This document shows positions 51,182 to 61,800 of a stretch of 64,000 bases of DNA, piece by piece. The notes under the pieces are model-generated. The model saw only the letters and a list, made by a program, of their open reading frames with translations, did not search any database and was not told the origin of the DNA. The translations under genes were made by a program, and so were the position numbers. Position 1 is the first letter of the stretch. The number at the start of each line of letters is the position of its first letter. Origin of the DNA: CAZWDL01 sp964632995 (GTDB lineage Bacteria > Bacteroidota > Bacteroidia > Chitinophagales > Saprospiraceae); contig CAZWDL010000014.1 in assembly GCA_964632995.1 (NCBI GenBank), positions 1 to 64,000 on the forward strand, read 5' to 3'.

Positions 51182-54100
51182 ATGAGTCCCATGATTCAAT
51201 CGAAGAGATTTTTATTCGCCACTCTGATGCTTGCAGCATTATCCTTTCCGGTAAGCCTTCCGGGACAGGATCAGCCGGCAGGCTGCGAGCTGGATAGCTG
51301 TGAGGTCGTCCTGATGGATGTCGAATCAGGAACCGACTGGACCACCAATTGTGATATTGTCACTATTCCCGGTCCCGCTCCCGGTGAGCCCGATATGCGC
51401 CAGATCTGCGATCCGACCTTTCTGATCATCCGTGATCCGACCTGCGGCCCGTCCGGCACAGAGAGTAATTTTACGGAGCTGACGGAGGAGGAATACTGCT
51501 TTGAGGGGAAGCTGCCCTGCAACGTGGTAGGTTTCCGGAGTTTCTGTATGGAAGCGACTTTGTCCGGCGACTATAAAATCAGCAACGTGGGCGCTAGTGC
51601 CGGGGATCTTATTTTTAACCTGGCCGGCTGCACAAAAATTTACCGGCAGGATGATATTTTCAACCCACTTTGTGCGCTCGAGGAAGGTGGGGAGCGCATC
51701 GGGCTGACGCTGCCCGCCCCCAGCGAAGAGGAGCCGATGCCTTCGATAAAAGGAAAATTTGATCCGCTTTCCGTTCGCTGCTCGCTGGAAGGCGCCGAGG
51801 CAGCCGCTCTTTTTGCCGATGTCTGTGAAGATCCGGCTAACTTTTGCTTCGATGCTTTCTCCGACGGCTTCATCGAAGTAACCCTTTCCACCGGTAACCT
51901 GATCGCCGAAACCATCCTGAGAGGAAGCTCCAGGGTATGCGCCAGCTACGCCACCTTCGATTTTGAAGTGCTAAGCGAACTGGTAGAGCCCAATTGCAGT
52001 ACCTGCAACGATATCGCTTCTCCCAACGGCGTCGTACCTGTATCTTTCGTCCTTCCCGATGATGGCAATGAGGCCGTGCTTTCCGACTACGAAGATCCGG
52101 CTAATTACCAGATCGTCATTGACGACCTCAACGACGGCGACAATCAGTGGGATCAAACTATTGTACCTGACAGCAATGGAACTTTTGAATTTACAGGACT
52201 CGCCGACGGCGACTATGCCGTCGCGATTATTTACGTTCCCCTGGCGGGAGACAGCCTGCCTGGTGACCCGGAAGCTTGCGGCTTTTGCGTAAGCAACGCT
52301 ACCGTCGGACTCATTGCGGAACCCCAGGTGGACGCCGTTATCACCGACGATTGTGTTCCGGGGAATAGCGGCAATGGTCCTCCGGTAGCTGGCAACGGCG
52401 CCATCGACCTCACTGTATCGGGCGGCGACAATATCGGCTTTCTTTGGGATAACGGCGCTACCACTCCCGGCATCGAAAATCTCGAAGCAGGGCAGTATTG
52501 CGTCACCATCACCTACGGACCGCCTGCCTCCGGGCAGGACCCCAGCGGCCGCTGCTCCGTATGCCTCTGCTTTGAGGTCAAGACTTTTAACCTAACCTGT
52601 GAAATTACGGGAGATCCTGTGGTGTGTGGGGAAGCGTCCACTACGCTGACTGCCGTTCCGGATGGAGGTAGTGGAAATTACAGCTATAGCTGGAATACAG
52701 GACAAACTACCGAGTCAATCACTGTGAGCCCCGATACGTCTACTCGCTATGAGGTGACGGTAACGGATGAAGCATTCAACGGCGACTGCTTTTCCGTCTG
52801 TGCCAAAGAAGTACAGGTCTTTAACCCGGCTTGTACCATCGTCGGTGACCTGGAAGTATGGCTCGGTGCTCCCGCTACCCTAACTGCTCAGGTTCCCAAT
52901 GAGAACGGCAATTTCGAATACCTGTGGAGTACCGATGCCAGGACGCCCAGCATTACGGTCTATCCCACAGAAACGACAACTTACAGCGTTATCGTCACCG
53001 AGCTGGACGACGAAGGCAACCCCGGCTGTTCCTTCGAGTGCAGCGAGACAGTATGGGTAACAGAACCTTCCTGTGTCATTGAAGGCGATGAACTGGTCTG
53101 CAAAGGAGAATCTACCGTCCTGACAGCAATTGCACCGTCCAAGGATAGGAATTATCAGTTTAAATGGAGCACCGGTTCGGACCAACCCTCCATAACGGTT
53201 TTCCCTGCTGAAGTATTGACGACTTACACGGTAACGATAACGGATGTTTCCGAGGACGGAACACCCCTTTATTCCTTCGTCTGCGAGCATCAAATTGAGG
53301 TCATCGACCCCACCTGTATCATTACGGGCGACGACAGTCTTTGTCCGTGGAAATCGACGCTGCTTACAGCGCAGGTCAGCGGCGGTACCGGTAACTATAG
53401 TTATCAGTGGAGCAGCGGCGAAAAGGGGGAATCTATCAATGTAATGCCGATGACGACCACCACTTACGAGGTGACGGTAACGGACATCGGCGCCGGGTGT
53501 ACCTTTACCTGTGATATTACTGTTGAGGTCAGCGATTTGAGCTGTGTCATCAGCGGTGATGGTCGCATTTGCGAGGGAGAACCGGCCGTGCTCACCGTCG
53601 AAGCCGAGGGCGGGTCAGGCACTTATCGCTATCACTGGAACACCGGCGAAACCAGCCCATCCATTACGGTAAGCCCGCAGGTGGATAAACGCTATCGCGT
53701 CACGGTTACCGATCTGGATGACGCCGGTGATCCCGTCTGCTACAGCGTCTGCACCTACGAGCTTGCTGTTTCCAACCCCGCCTGTTCCATCGTCCATCAG
53801 CTGGATGCAGCCTGCGAAGAAAAAGGCGCTTTCAGCTTTATCATCCAGGGTGGTTTCCCGCCCTATACCTACGAGGTGATCACGCCGGATGCGACTATAG
53901 CCAGCGGGACGGTGGCTCAAAACGGCGAACTGGTCTCCGTTGAGAATCTGATGCCCGGCGAATATACTGTTCAGATAGAAGACGGGGAAGGTTGCACCAC
54001 GACTTGCCGTACTGACATCGCAACAATTCCTGATCTCGGTGAACTTACCGGTTGCCTGGCCTGCAACGATAAGGTCAACATCACGCTCAACCAGGATTGT

Positions 54101-57100
54101 GCTGTTCCCGTGACGCTTGACATGCTTACCGAAGGCGATATCGGAGCATGCGGCGAGGAGGAATCACTGCGCCGGATCCTGGAAGTGATCGTCTATGACG
54201 GAAAATATCCCACTATCGGAGGAGCGCCACGGCCCGATAACATCCTGGATCAGTGTGGCGTGTTCACTTACGAAATAAAACTGAAAAAGGGGTACGAAGA
54301 CTGTTTCTCCTGGACCAAGTGCTGGGGACAGGTCAACGCCGAAGATAAATCGGCAACCGTTGCAATTAAACCGGAGAAGGTGCGGGGTATTTACAAATAC
54401 GAGGAGCATTACGGGGAAACGCGATTTACGCCGTACGATTGTACTTCCGAGGATTTTGAGCTATGCTTTGAAGACTCCCTCGAAGACCTGTACGTCGACT
54501 GCGGTGCTTTTGAATTCAATTATTTGATTTGTGAAGACCTGGACAGCATCTACCAGAATCCCCGCTCGTACAACGATCCGGGCTACCCCTACTTTGTCGG
54601 TTATCCGCTGGTTCAGGATGACTGTTGCGGAACCATGGAACTAATCAAGGTAGAGGACGACCTGGAGCAGGCGCCCTGTGAGGATCGTTACGGCCAGATT
54701 ACCACTACGATCCGGCGGACTTTTATCTTCCAGAACAGTGAGGGTTTTAAAACGACCGCCGTACAGGAAATTTACTTCTACCGGCCGAAGATATTTTTAC
54801 CCGATTGCAAACTCCACGTGGATATCTGTGCTTTCGAGTCGGCAGGAGGGAAAGATGAACTGCTCGGCCCGGAAAATCTTTCCAATTTGATCAGAGAAGA
54901 GGAAGACCCTCTGCCGTACTACTTCAATGGTATCTGTGAAAAAAATTACCTGACAGGACATTCCTGTGACCTGACGCTGAGTTATGAGGATCAGGAATTC
55001 TCGGCGGACTGTGGAAAGAAGATCATCCGTATCTGGACTGTCCTCGACTGGTGCTGGGAGAAAAGCGAAGGCCGCAGCCGCTACGCATTAACGGAAGGCA
55101 GCGATTGTTACGGAACGCTTTTCCCTCCGGCAAGCGAGGAATATACCCATGCCGCAAAACAGATCGTCACATTCGAACAGCACATCATCATGGAAACGAC
55201 CGGGGAGATGAGCATCGAAGGACCTGATCTTCAGGTCAGCACCGGCCCCTTCCAGTGCACGGCGGTCATCGCGCCGCCACCCCCTCAGGTCGATGATTGT
55301 ATTGCTGTCGACTTTGAATTTGAGCTGTGGGGCTACGTCACGGATCCCAAAACCGGAACGAAGATCTACGAACGCATCGGCTATTCCAACGACGGAGTGC
55401 TTGCCGATGTATCACCGGGGGTCTATGATCTTTTCTACCAGCTATCGGACGAGTGTGGTCGCACCTACAGCGGCGTTCAAAAGAACGGCGAGGGCGAGTG
55501 GGTTTACGACCGCGAAGGTGCTTGTGTGCTTACGGTGAGCGACGATACGGGGCCGGTGGCCGTTTGTAATGATGAACTTAATATTTCTATCGGCGGTCCC
55601 GGTACAACTAACGGCGGCCTGGCTCGCCTGCAGGCGGCAGAGGCGGACGAGGGCAGCTGGGACAACTGCGGGCCGGTGGAACGGCAGGTTCGCCGCGCTA
55701 TCGACCGGGGCTGCCTGGCGAACTACGCTGAAATGGTACACCACCTGAGCTGGCCATCGGATTACCTGGCCCGTTTTGAAAAGGGAATTATCGTCTATCT
55801 GGCTGTAAAGGATGTTCCCGGGCTGGATATCCGGCGCAACGATCCACTCATCGCACAGGAACCCGGCGGTCATTTCTACAGTTGGTGGGCCGATGCGGCT
55901 TTCTTCACCTGCTGTGATGTCTCAACTGATGCTACGGATAAAGTAGCCGTTGAACTGCGCACTACCGATACGGCGGGCAATATCAACATTTGCTGGCTGA
56001 ATACACTAGTCGAAGATAAGTTGCCGCCCGGCTGCGAAGTGCAAAATAAGACCACCCTGTGTACCGGGCTGGATTTCGACCCAATGGACGCCGTACAGGT
56101 AGCCGGTCGCTTCGGAGCTCCGGAGGAGATCGTTGAAATCCGCGACAACTGCGGTGCGTCAATCAGCGAAGAAGTGATCTGGACGCCCGGCAACTGCGGT
56201 ACCGGCCTGATTGAGCGCGCGTTCACCGTAACCGACGCCTCCGGTCGATCTGCCCTATGTACGCAGGAAATTGAGGTGCTGGAAGTCAACGACTACGAGA
56301 TCGTATTTCCAGGCGACGAGGCCAGCGCTGCTTGCGGAGTTGAGCCCGAACGGGATATCTCTACGCAGAGCTTTGCCTGCGATCTGCTGGCGGTAAATAA
56401 GGATACCACGAGGTATGAGGCTTTGGGCGGTGAATGCTTCCAACTGCTGATTACCTACCGTGTTATCAACTGGTGCGAATACGACGGGGAAAGCACCGAG
56501 GCAATCGAAGTGCCGCGTGACTGGGACAGCGATGAGGACTTCACAGAAGATCAGCTCGTTCGCGTATTTCCAGGTGGTGACCTCTTGCCCGATGAGCCCG
56601 GTGAGCAGGTGGTGACCTGGACACAGCCCGACGGTGACATCCACTGGCTCGATGCCGGTGAATATACCGCCCTCACCCCCGGCTTCTGGCAGTACAGCCA
56701 GCTGCTCAGGGTTTATGATAACGCAGCCCCGGAAGTGGAAGTAGCTACCGAATCGCTGAGCTTCTGCGCCTATGGTTCCCCCGATGAAAACTGTGACGGC
56801 AATATCGATATCGCTTTCAATCTTCAGGAAGAATGTACGCCGGATGATACCGAAGTGCGCAGCCTGAAACTGGATGTCTTCAATGAAGGTAACCCCAGGG
56901 AGCTGGCTGCGGAACTGGGCTATACCCTGACGCAAAATGACGATGGCGACTACCGGATTACCGGTAAGTTGCCCGTAGGCGACCACACCTTTGTCCTTAA
57001 TGTGACCGACGGTTGCGGCAATCTCAGCGGGAAGCGCATTCCATTCGAGGTGGTGGATTGCAAAAGCCCGGCTCCCATCTGTATCCAAACGCTAAGTGTG

Positions 57101-58708
57101 GACCTGATGCCGGTAGATACCGACGGCGACGGAGCGGTGGATGGAGGGATGAATACCGTTAGGGCCAATGATTTTATCGCCGCCCCGATTGACGACTGTT
57201 CGCCCTTCGATACTCCTGAAAAAGTGAAGTACTTCGTTTTCAAAGATAAGGATCTCGATGACGGGGCAGTCTCTATCACCCTCGACTCCCTGACCCCGGA
57301 ACATACTTCCGCGATCTTTACCTGTGAAGAGGAAGGCACGGAACTGGTTTACGTAGTGGCTTTGGATAGAGCCGGAAATTTCGACTATTGCACTGTCATG
57401 GCGGTCGTACAGCCCGGCATATCGCCGAGCCCCTGCGGATCATCCGGAGGAAACGGAACGATCTCCGGGATAATCAGTGATGAGAGCGCCGGCGCAGTTG
57501 CCGGGGTCAGCGTGCAGCTGAGTGGCCGGACTTCCATGGTTTACACGACCGAGAACAGCGGAAACTACCAATTCAGCGACTTGGTCAGCGGTTATGATTA
57601 CTCGGTAAGTCCGATAAAGGACGATGATCACCTGAACGGGGTATCGACTTTTGATCTCATCCTCATCAGCAAGCATATCCTGGGTGTTAAGCTACTCGAC
57701 AGTCCTTACAAAATGATTGCTGCTGATGTGAATAATTCCCAGTCGATCACCACGCTCGACCTGATTCAGCTGCGCAAGCTTATCCTGAGTGTCAACAAGC
57801 AATTTTCGAACAATACAAGTTGGCGCTTCGTCGATGCGGATTATGGTTTCCCGGATCCCCTTGATCCGTGGGCGGAAGTTTTCCCTGAGATAAAAAATGT
57901 CAACAACTTGCCGGGATCGATGAACGCTGATTTTACGGCCGTGAAAATCGGTGATGTAAACGGCTCTGCCGTCAGCAACTCCCTGCAGCGCGTCGACAAA
58001 CGCAGCAGCACCCGGACTTTCGAACTGTCGGCCTCTACCGGCGAGGTAATGGATGGCCAGCACCTCATGAAGCGCGGAAATGAGTACAGAATTGACTTCA
58101 CGGCTGCCGATATCGCTGAGGTCGAAGGCTTACAGTTTACGCTGAACTTCGATAGAGGTGCCGTAGAGCTGGTGGATATTCTCTACGGCCTTGCCCAGGA
58201 AGAAAACTTCGGCGTCTTTGCCTCCGAAGGCATGATCACGACGTCCTGGAATGCCGGCGGCAATTCCGACTTTCGCATTCCGACTTCCGACTTGCCCTTA
58301 TTCAGCCTGGTGCTCCGCGCTAAGTCGGATACTCACCTGGAAGAGGTGCTGGATATCAGCTCGCGCCTTACACAGGCAGAGGCTTACAGTACAGCGGGAG
58401 AGTTGATGGACGTAGCACTGCACTTCGGTCAGGAAGTCTTCACCAGCGCCGAAATCGAACTGTACCAGAACCAGCCGAATCCCTTCTATGGGCAGACCGT
58501 CATCGGTTTCAATTTACCGGAGTCGACCCAGGTAACATTGGCGGTGAGAGATGTAAACGGTCAGGTTGTTCAGGTAATTGCCGGCCATTATGAAGAAGGC
58601 TATAGCGAAGTGTCGCTAAATAATATTGACCTTCCCTCAGGCATTCTCTTTTATACCCTGAAAACGGAACAGCGGAGTCTTACCAGAAAAATGATTCATT
58701 TAGGATAA
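51182..58708 (+). CDS. Giant T9SS type A protein with Ig-like repeats, dockerin-like and cohesin-like domains
   Basis: The 2508-residue protein has a signal peptide (to about residue 28). Five tandem Ig/PKD-like repeats of about 80 residues lie at roughly 473-867 (consensus CxIxGD..VC.GE.TxLTA...YxYxWSTG). A SprB-like segment follows, and then a long cysteine-rich region with HYR-like segments. Near residues 2093-2205 are a carboxypeptidase-like module and a dockerin-like pair of calcium-loop helices (VSTFDLILISKHILG, then SITTLDLIQLRKLIL). A cohesin-like beta-sandwich spans about 2278-2415. The C-terminus (from about 2427, YQNQPNPFYGQTVIGF to RSLTRKMIHLG) is a type A sorting domain. It is a secreted adhesin or scaffold. 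The dockerin and cohesin in one chain could allow self-assembly. Confidence 0.85.
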   Translation: MSPMIQSKRFLFATLMLAALSFPVSLPGQDQPAGCELDSCEVVLMDVESGTDWTTNCDIVTIPGPAPGEPDMRQICDPTFLIIRDPTCGPSGTESNFTELTEEEYCFEGKLPCNVVGFRSFCMEATLSGDYKISNVGASAGDLIFNLAGCTKIYRQDDIFNPLCALEEGGERIGLTLPAPSEEEPMPSIKGKFDPLSVRCSLEGAEAAALFADVCEDPANFCFDAFSDGFIEVTLSTGNLIAETILRGSSRVCASYATFDFEVLSELVEPNCSTCNDIASPNGVVPVSFVLPDDGNEAVLSDYEDPANYQIVIDDLNDGDNQWDQTIVPDSNGTFEFTGLADGDYAVAIIYVPLAGDSLPGDPEACGFCVSNATVGLIAEPQVDAVITDDCVPGNSGNGPPVAGNGAIDLTVSGGDNIGFLWDNGATTPGIENLEAGQYCVTITYGPPASGQDPSGRCSVCLCFEVKTFNLTCEITGDPVVCGEASTTLTAVPDGGSGNYSYSWNTGQTTESITVSPDTSTRYEVTVTDEAFNGDCFSVCAKEVQVFNPACTIVGDLEVWLGAPATLTAQVPNENGNFEYLWSTDARTPSITVYPTETTTYSVIVTELDDEGNPGCSFECSETVWVTEPSCVIEGDELVCKGESTVLTAIAPSKDRNYQFKWSTGSDQPSITVFPAEVLTTYTVTITDVSEDGTPLYSFVCEHQIEVIDPTCIITGDDSLCPWKSTLLTAQVSGGTGNYSYQWSSGEKGESINVMPMTTTTYEVTVTDIGAGCTFTCDITVEVSDLSCVISGDGRICEGEPAVLTVEAEGGSGTYRYHWNTGETSPSITVSPQVDKRYRVTVTDLDDAGDPVCYSVCTYELAVSNPACSIVHQLDAACEEKGAFSFIIQGGFPPYTYEVITPDATIASGTVAQNGELVSVENLMPGEYTVQIEDGEGCTTTCRTDIATIPDLGELTGCLACNDKVNITLNQDCAVPVTLDMLTEGDIGACGEEESLRRILEVIVYDGKYPTIGGAPRPDNILDQCGVFTYEIKLKKGYEDCFSWTKCWGQVNAEDKSATVAIKPEKVRGIYKYEEHYGETRFTPYDCTSEDFELCFEDSLEDLYVDCGAFEFNYLICEDLDSIYQNPRSYNDPGYPYFVGYPLVQDDCCGTMELIKVEDDLEQAPCEDRYGQITTTIRRTFIFQNSEGFKTTAVQEIYFYRPKIFLPDCKLHVDICAFESAGGKDELLGPENLSNLIREEEDPLPYYFNGICEKNYLTGHSCDLTLSYEDQEFSADCGKKIIRIWTVLDWCWEKSEGRSRYALTEGSDCYGTLFPPASEEYTHAAKQIVTFEQHIIMETTGEMSIEGPDLQVSTGPFQCTAVIAPPPPQVDDCIAVDFEFELWGYVTDPKTGTKIYERIGYSNDGVLADVSPGVYDLFYQLSDECGRTYSGVQKNGEGEWVYDREGACVLTVSDDTGPVAVCNDELNISIGGPGTTNGGLARLQAAEADEGSWDNCGPVERQVRRAIDRGCLANYAEMVHHLSWPSDYLARFEKGIIVYLAVKDVPGLDIRRNDPLIAQEPGGHFYSWWADAAFFTCCDVSTDATDKVAVELRTTDTAGNINICWLNTLVEDKLPPGCEVQNKTTLCTGLDFDPMDAVQVAGRFGAPEEIVEIRDNCGASISEEVIWTPGNCGTGLIERAFTVTDASGRSALCTQEIEVLEVNDYEIVFPGDEASAACGVEPERDISTQSFACDLLAVNKDTTRYEALGGECFQLLITYRVINWCEYDGESTEAIEVPRDWDSDEDFTEDQLVRVFPGGDLLPDEPGEQVVTWTQPDGDIHWLDAGEYTALTPGFWQYSQLLRVYDNAAPEVEVATESLSFCAYGSPDENCDGNIDIAFNLQEECTPDDTEVRSLKLDVFNEGNPRELAAELGYTLTQNDDGDYRITGKLPVGDHTFVLNVTDGCGNLSGKRIPFEVVDCKSPAPICIQTLSVDLMPVDTDGDGAVDGGMNTVRANDFIAAPIDDCSPFDTPEKVKYFVFKDKDLDDGAVSITLDSLTPEHTSAIFTCEEEGTELVYVVALDRAGNFDYCTVMAVVQPGISPSPCGSSGGNGTISGIISDESAGAVAGVSVQLSGRTSMVYTTENSGNYQFSDLVSGYDYSVSPIKDDDHLNGVSTFDLILISKHILGVKLLDSPYKMIAADVNNSQSITTLDLIQLRKLILSVNKQFSNNTSWRFVDADYGFPDPLDPWAEVFPEIKNVNNLPGSMNADFTAVKIGDVNGSAVSNSLQRVDKRSSTRTFELSASTGEVMDGQHLMKRGNEYRIDFTAADIAEVEGLQFTLNFDRGAVELVDILYGLAQEENFGVFASEGMITTSWNAGGNSDFRIPTSDLPLFSLVLRAKSDTHLEEVLDISSRLTQAEAYSTAGELMDVALHFGQEVFTSAEIELYQNQPNPFYGQTVIGFNLPESTQVTLAVRDVNGQVVQVIAGHYEEGYSEVSLNNIDLPSGILFYTLKTEQRSLTRKMIHLG

Positions 58709-58745
58709 GTATTCCGGTAACCTTTTTTCGAATCTAACCACTTTC

Positions 58746-58778
58746 AGAGGCAGTCCTGTTAAGGGGCTGCCTCTTTTC
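58746..58778 (+). terminator. Intrinsic terminator after the 2508-residue gene
   Basis: AGAGGCAG (58746-58753) pairs with CTGCCTCT (58767-58774), with a 13-base loop and TTTTC running on from the stem. It starts 38 bases after the stop codon. The following gene at 58882 therefore probably has its own promoter. Confidence 0.75.
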
Positions 58779-58881
58779 ACTTCAAAACGAAAGTGAAGAA
58801 GTGCAATAAAACAGTTGCTAAAAAACCTGATATTGAAAAAAAATTAATAACTTTTGGCGCCCAATCAGATTAAGTACGAAA

Positions 58882-61800
58882 ATGGAAAAAGATATTTTCT
58901 ACCCCCTGCTCTTACACGCCTTGCTTATCTTCCAACTGCCTCTATCGGCTCAGACGGATACCATCCAGTACGGAACGAACCTCGCCTCCGTTCTGGTAAC
59001 GGGGCAGACGGAGGAATATATATTTGAAGGCAGCTGGGGGGATGAGGTGTCCATTAGGGCGGCCGGCGCCGGCTCCTCCTTTGTCAGCCGGCTGGAACTG
59101 ATTGGACCGAACGGGGAAGAGCTTGTGGAGCGCAGCGGTCAGGCTCCTGGCGAATTAAGCCTGCAGGCGAGCTTGGAAAAGTTCGGCTTTTATCGGAGCC
59201 GAATAAGCATTTCCGGAGGAAGCGGCGAGGTTCCGTTTGGTCTCTCTCTTCAAAAAATCAATAACCCACTGTATCCTCCTACGCTTACCAACGGCGTTCA
59301 GCGCAGGGCCACTATCGAACAGACAGGGGAAAGACATTCCTATACTTTTTGTGGATTCCCGGGAGATCAGGCAAGCATCGAACTACGCAGCGTATCGGCC
59401 ACATTGGAACCTGAAGTGGAAATATACAGTCCGGGGGGGACGCTGATAGTTCGCGAACAAGGAAAACAGCTTCGGGTCGATGTCTCTCCGGGAGAAGAAG
59501 GGCTCTATACGATTTTGGTGGCGGACGCGGGAGGCCGGGGCGGCGGTGATTACGAAATCAACCTGACGAGCACCGGTAGCTGCGTAGTGAAAGAGCTGAT
59601 ACAGGAATTGTGCAAGGGTCAAAGTTTCGTTTTTAACGGCCAGCTGTTTGATGAAAACAAGCCTTCGGGAATTACCCGCCTCCAGGATACTTTGTATAAA
59701 GTCCAGTTGGAATTTCATCCGCAAATCGTACTCAACCGAAATCCAACGCTCTGCCAGGATGGCTTCATCCTGATTAATGGCACCCGTTATGATAAAGAGA
59801 ATACCAGCGGACAGGAAATTTTACAGAACCCATCCCCTTTTGGTTGCGACACTGTCCTTCAGGTGGATATCATTTTCAGTGATACGGTTGTCGACCTTCT
59901 GGACCAAACCCTCTGTGAAGGGGATTTTGTAACGGTTAACGGTACCAGATACGATCAATCCAGACGGGCCGGCACGGAAATTATCCCGGGAGGCGCTGTC
60001 GGCGGCTGTGATTCAGTTATTCAGGTACAACTGGCATTTAACCCGGCGGTTTCTGAGCGGTATACCCCGGTTTTGTGCTCTGGGGAGTCCGTCGCCATTA
60101 ACGGATCGGTATATGACGCCTCGAATCCATCGGGTACGGAGTTGCTGGAGGGGGCGGCTGCTAACGGTTGTGATTCCATTGTAGAAGTACAGCTGGATTT
60201 TTATCCGGCGACCCGTTCATTGCTGGCGCAAAAACTTTGTCCTGGCGAATCCATAGTTGTCAACGGGACAATCTATGATGCCTTGAACCCAAAGGGCACG
60301 GAGTTACTGGAAGGGGCCTCAGTCAACGGCTGCGATTCGCTGGTAGAAGTACGGCTGGACTTTCATGCGCCGGCTACGGGAGTGTACGCCCCTACGCTGT
60401 GTGAAGGGGCGTCGGTGACGGTCAACGGAACGGTGTACGATGCCTCGAACCCGGAGGGCACGGAGTTGCTTCAGGGCGCCTCGGTCAACGGCTGCGATTC
60501 GCTGGTGGAGGTACGGCTGGACTTTTATGCGGCGGCTAGGGGCGTGTACACTCCGACACTATGCGAAGGAGGTTCGGTGACGGTCAACGGAACGGTGTAC
60601 GATGCCTCGAACCCGGAGGGCACGGAGTNNNNNNNNNNNNNNNNNNNNNNNNNNNNNNNNNNNNNNNNNNNNNNNNNNNNNNNNNNNNNNNNNNNNNNNN
60701 NNNNNNNNNNNNNNNNNNNNNNNNNNNNGGTCAACGGCTGCGATTCGCTGGTGGAGGTACGGCTGGACTTTTATGCGGCGGCTGTGGGAGTGTACGCCCC
60801 TACGCTGTGTGAAGGGGCGTCGGTAACGGTCAACGGGACGGTTTATGATGCCTCAAATCCGTCGGGCACGGAGTTGCTGGAGGGCGCCTCGGTCAACGGC
60901 TGCGATTCTACGGTGCAGATCGAATTGGCTTTTCAAGACCCTGTTGCCGCAGCGATAAACAGAACGCTCTGTCCCAATGAATCCCTTACCGTAAATGGGA
61001 CAGTTTACGATATAGAAAACCCTTCGGGCACGGAGACTATTGAAGGCGCCGCGGCCAACGGCTGCGATTCGGTCGTAGCAATCCAACTCGACTTTTTTCC
61101 GGCAGATCACAAAATTTACAGAACACTTTGCCCGGATGAGTTTATTACCGTCAACGGAACCATCTATGATCAGCTGAATCCTATGGGCACGGAGGTGATC
61201 GAGCAGGGAGGCGCCGGGGGCTGTGATTCTATCGTAGAGGTACAACTGAAATTTTACCCGGAGGCCTCGTCTGTTTTTGAGCAGACCCTCTGTGCGGGGG
61301 AATCTATAACGGTTAACGGTACGGTGTATGATGAGAACAATGCAGTCGGAAAGGAATTTCTTTTCGGGGAAGCGGCCAACGGCTGCGATTCGATTATAGA
61401 GGTCCGGCTGGAGTTCTATCCGCCGGCCACCTCGCGCCTTGAGCAGGTGCTTTGCCAGGGAGAGTCTTTTTCTTATAACGGGGTCGTGTACGATGCATCC
61501 AACCCTTCCGGGATAGAGGTGCTGCCGGGCGCTTCGGCCAACGGCTGCGATTCTATCGTGCAGGTTCAACTCAGCTTTTGGGAGGAAGCCTCTTCTTTTT
61601 TTAATCAGATGATTTGTCCGGGCGAATCGGTAACGGTCAACGGAACGGTGTATGATGAATCTAAGCTCACGGGCGAGGAACTCATCGAAGGAGGAGCGGC
61701 CAACGGCTGTGATTCCATCATTCTGGTTAACTTAACGATCGATCCAAACTGCCCGGAAATCGGTGATTTCTACATTCCTTCCGGCATCACCCCGAACGGG

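Noticed and set aside
60400..61300. Equality of the adhesin repeat unit (162 bp) and the palindromic elements (162 bp)
   Set aside because: The repeat unit is 54 codons of coding sequence with no palindrome and no shared sequence, so the equal length is most likely coincidence.
59600..61740. Tandem repeats mistaken for a CRISPR array
   Set aside because: Repeats are 162 bp, coding, and there are no short unique spacers or cas genes.
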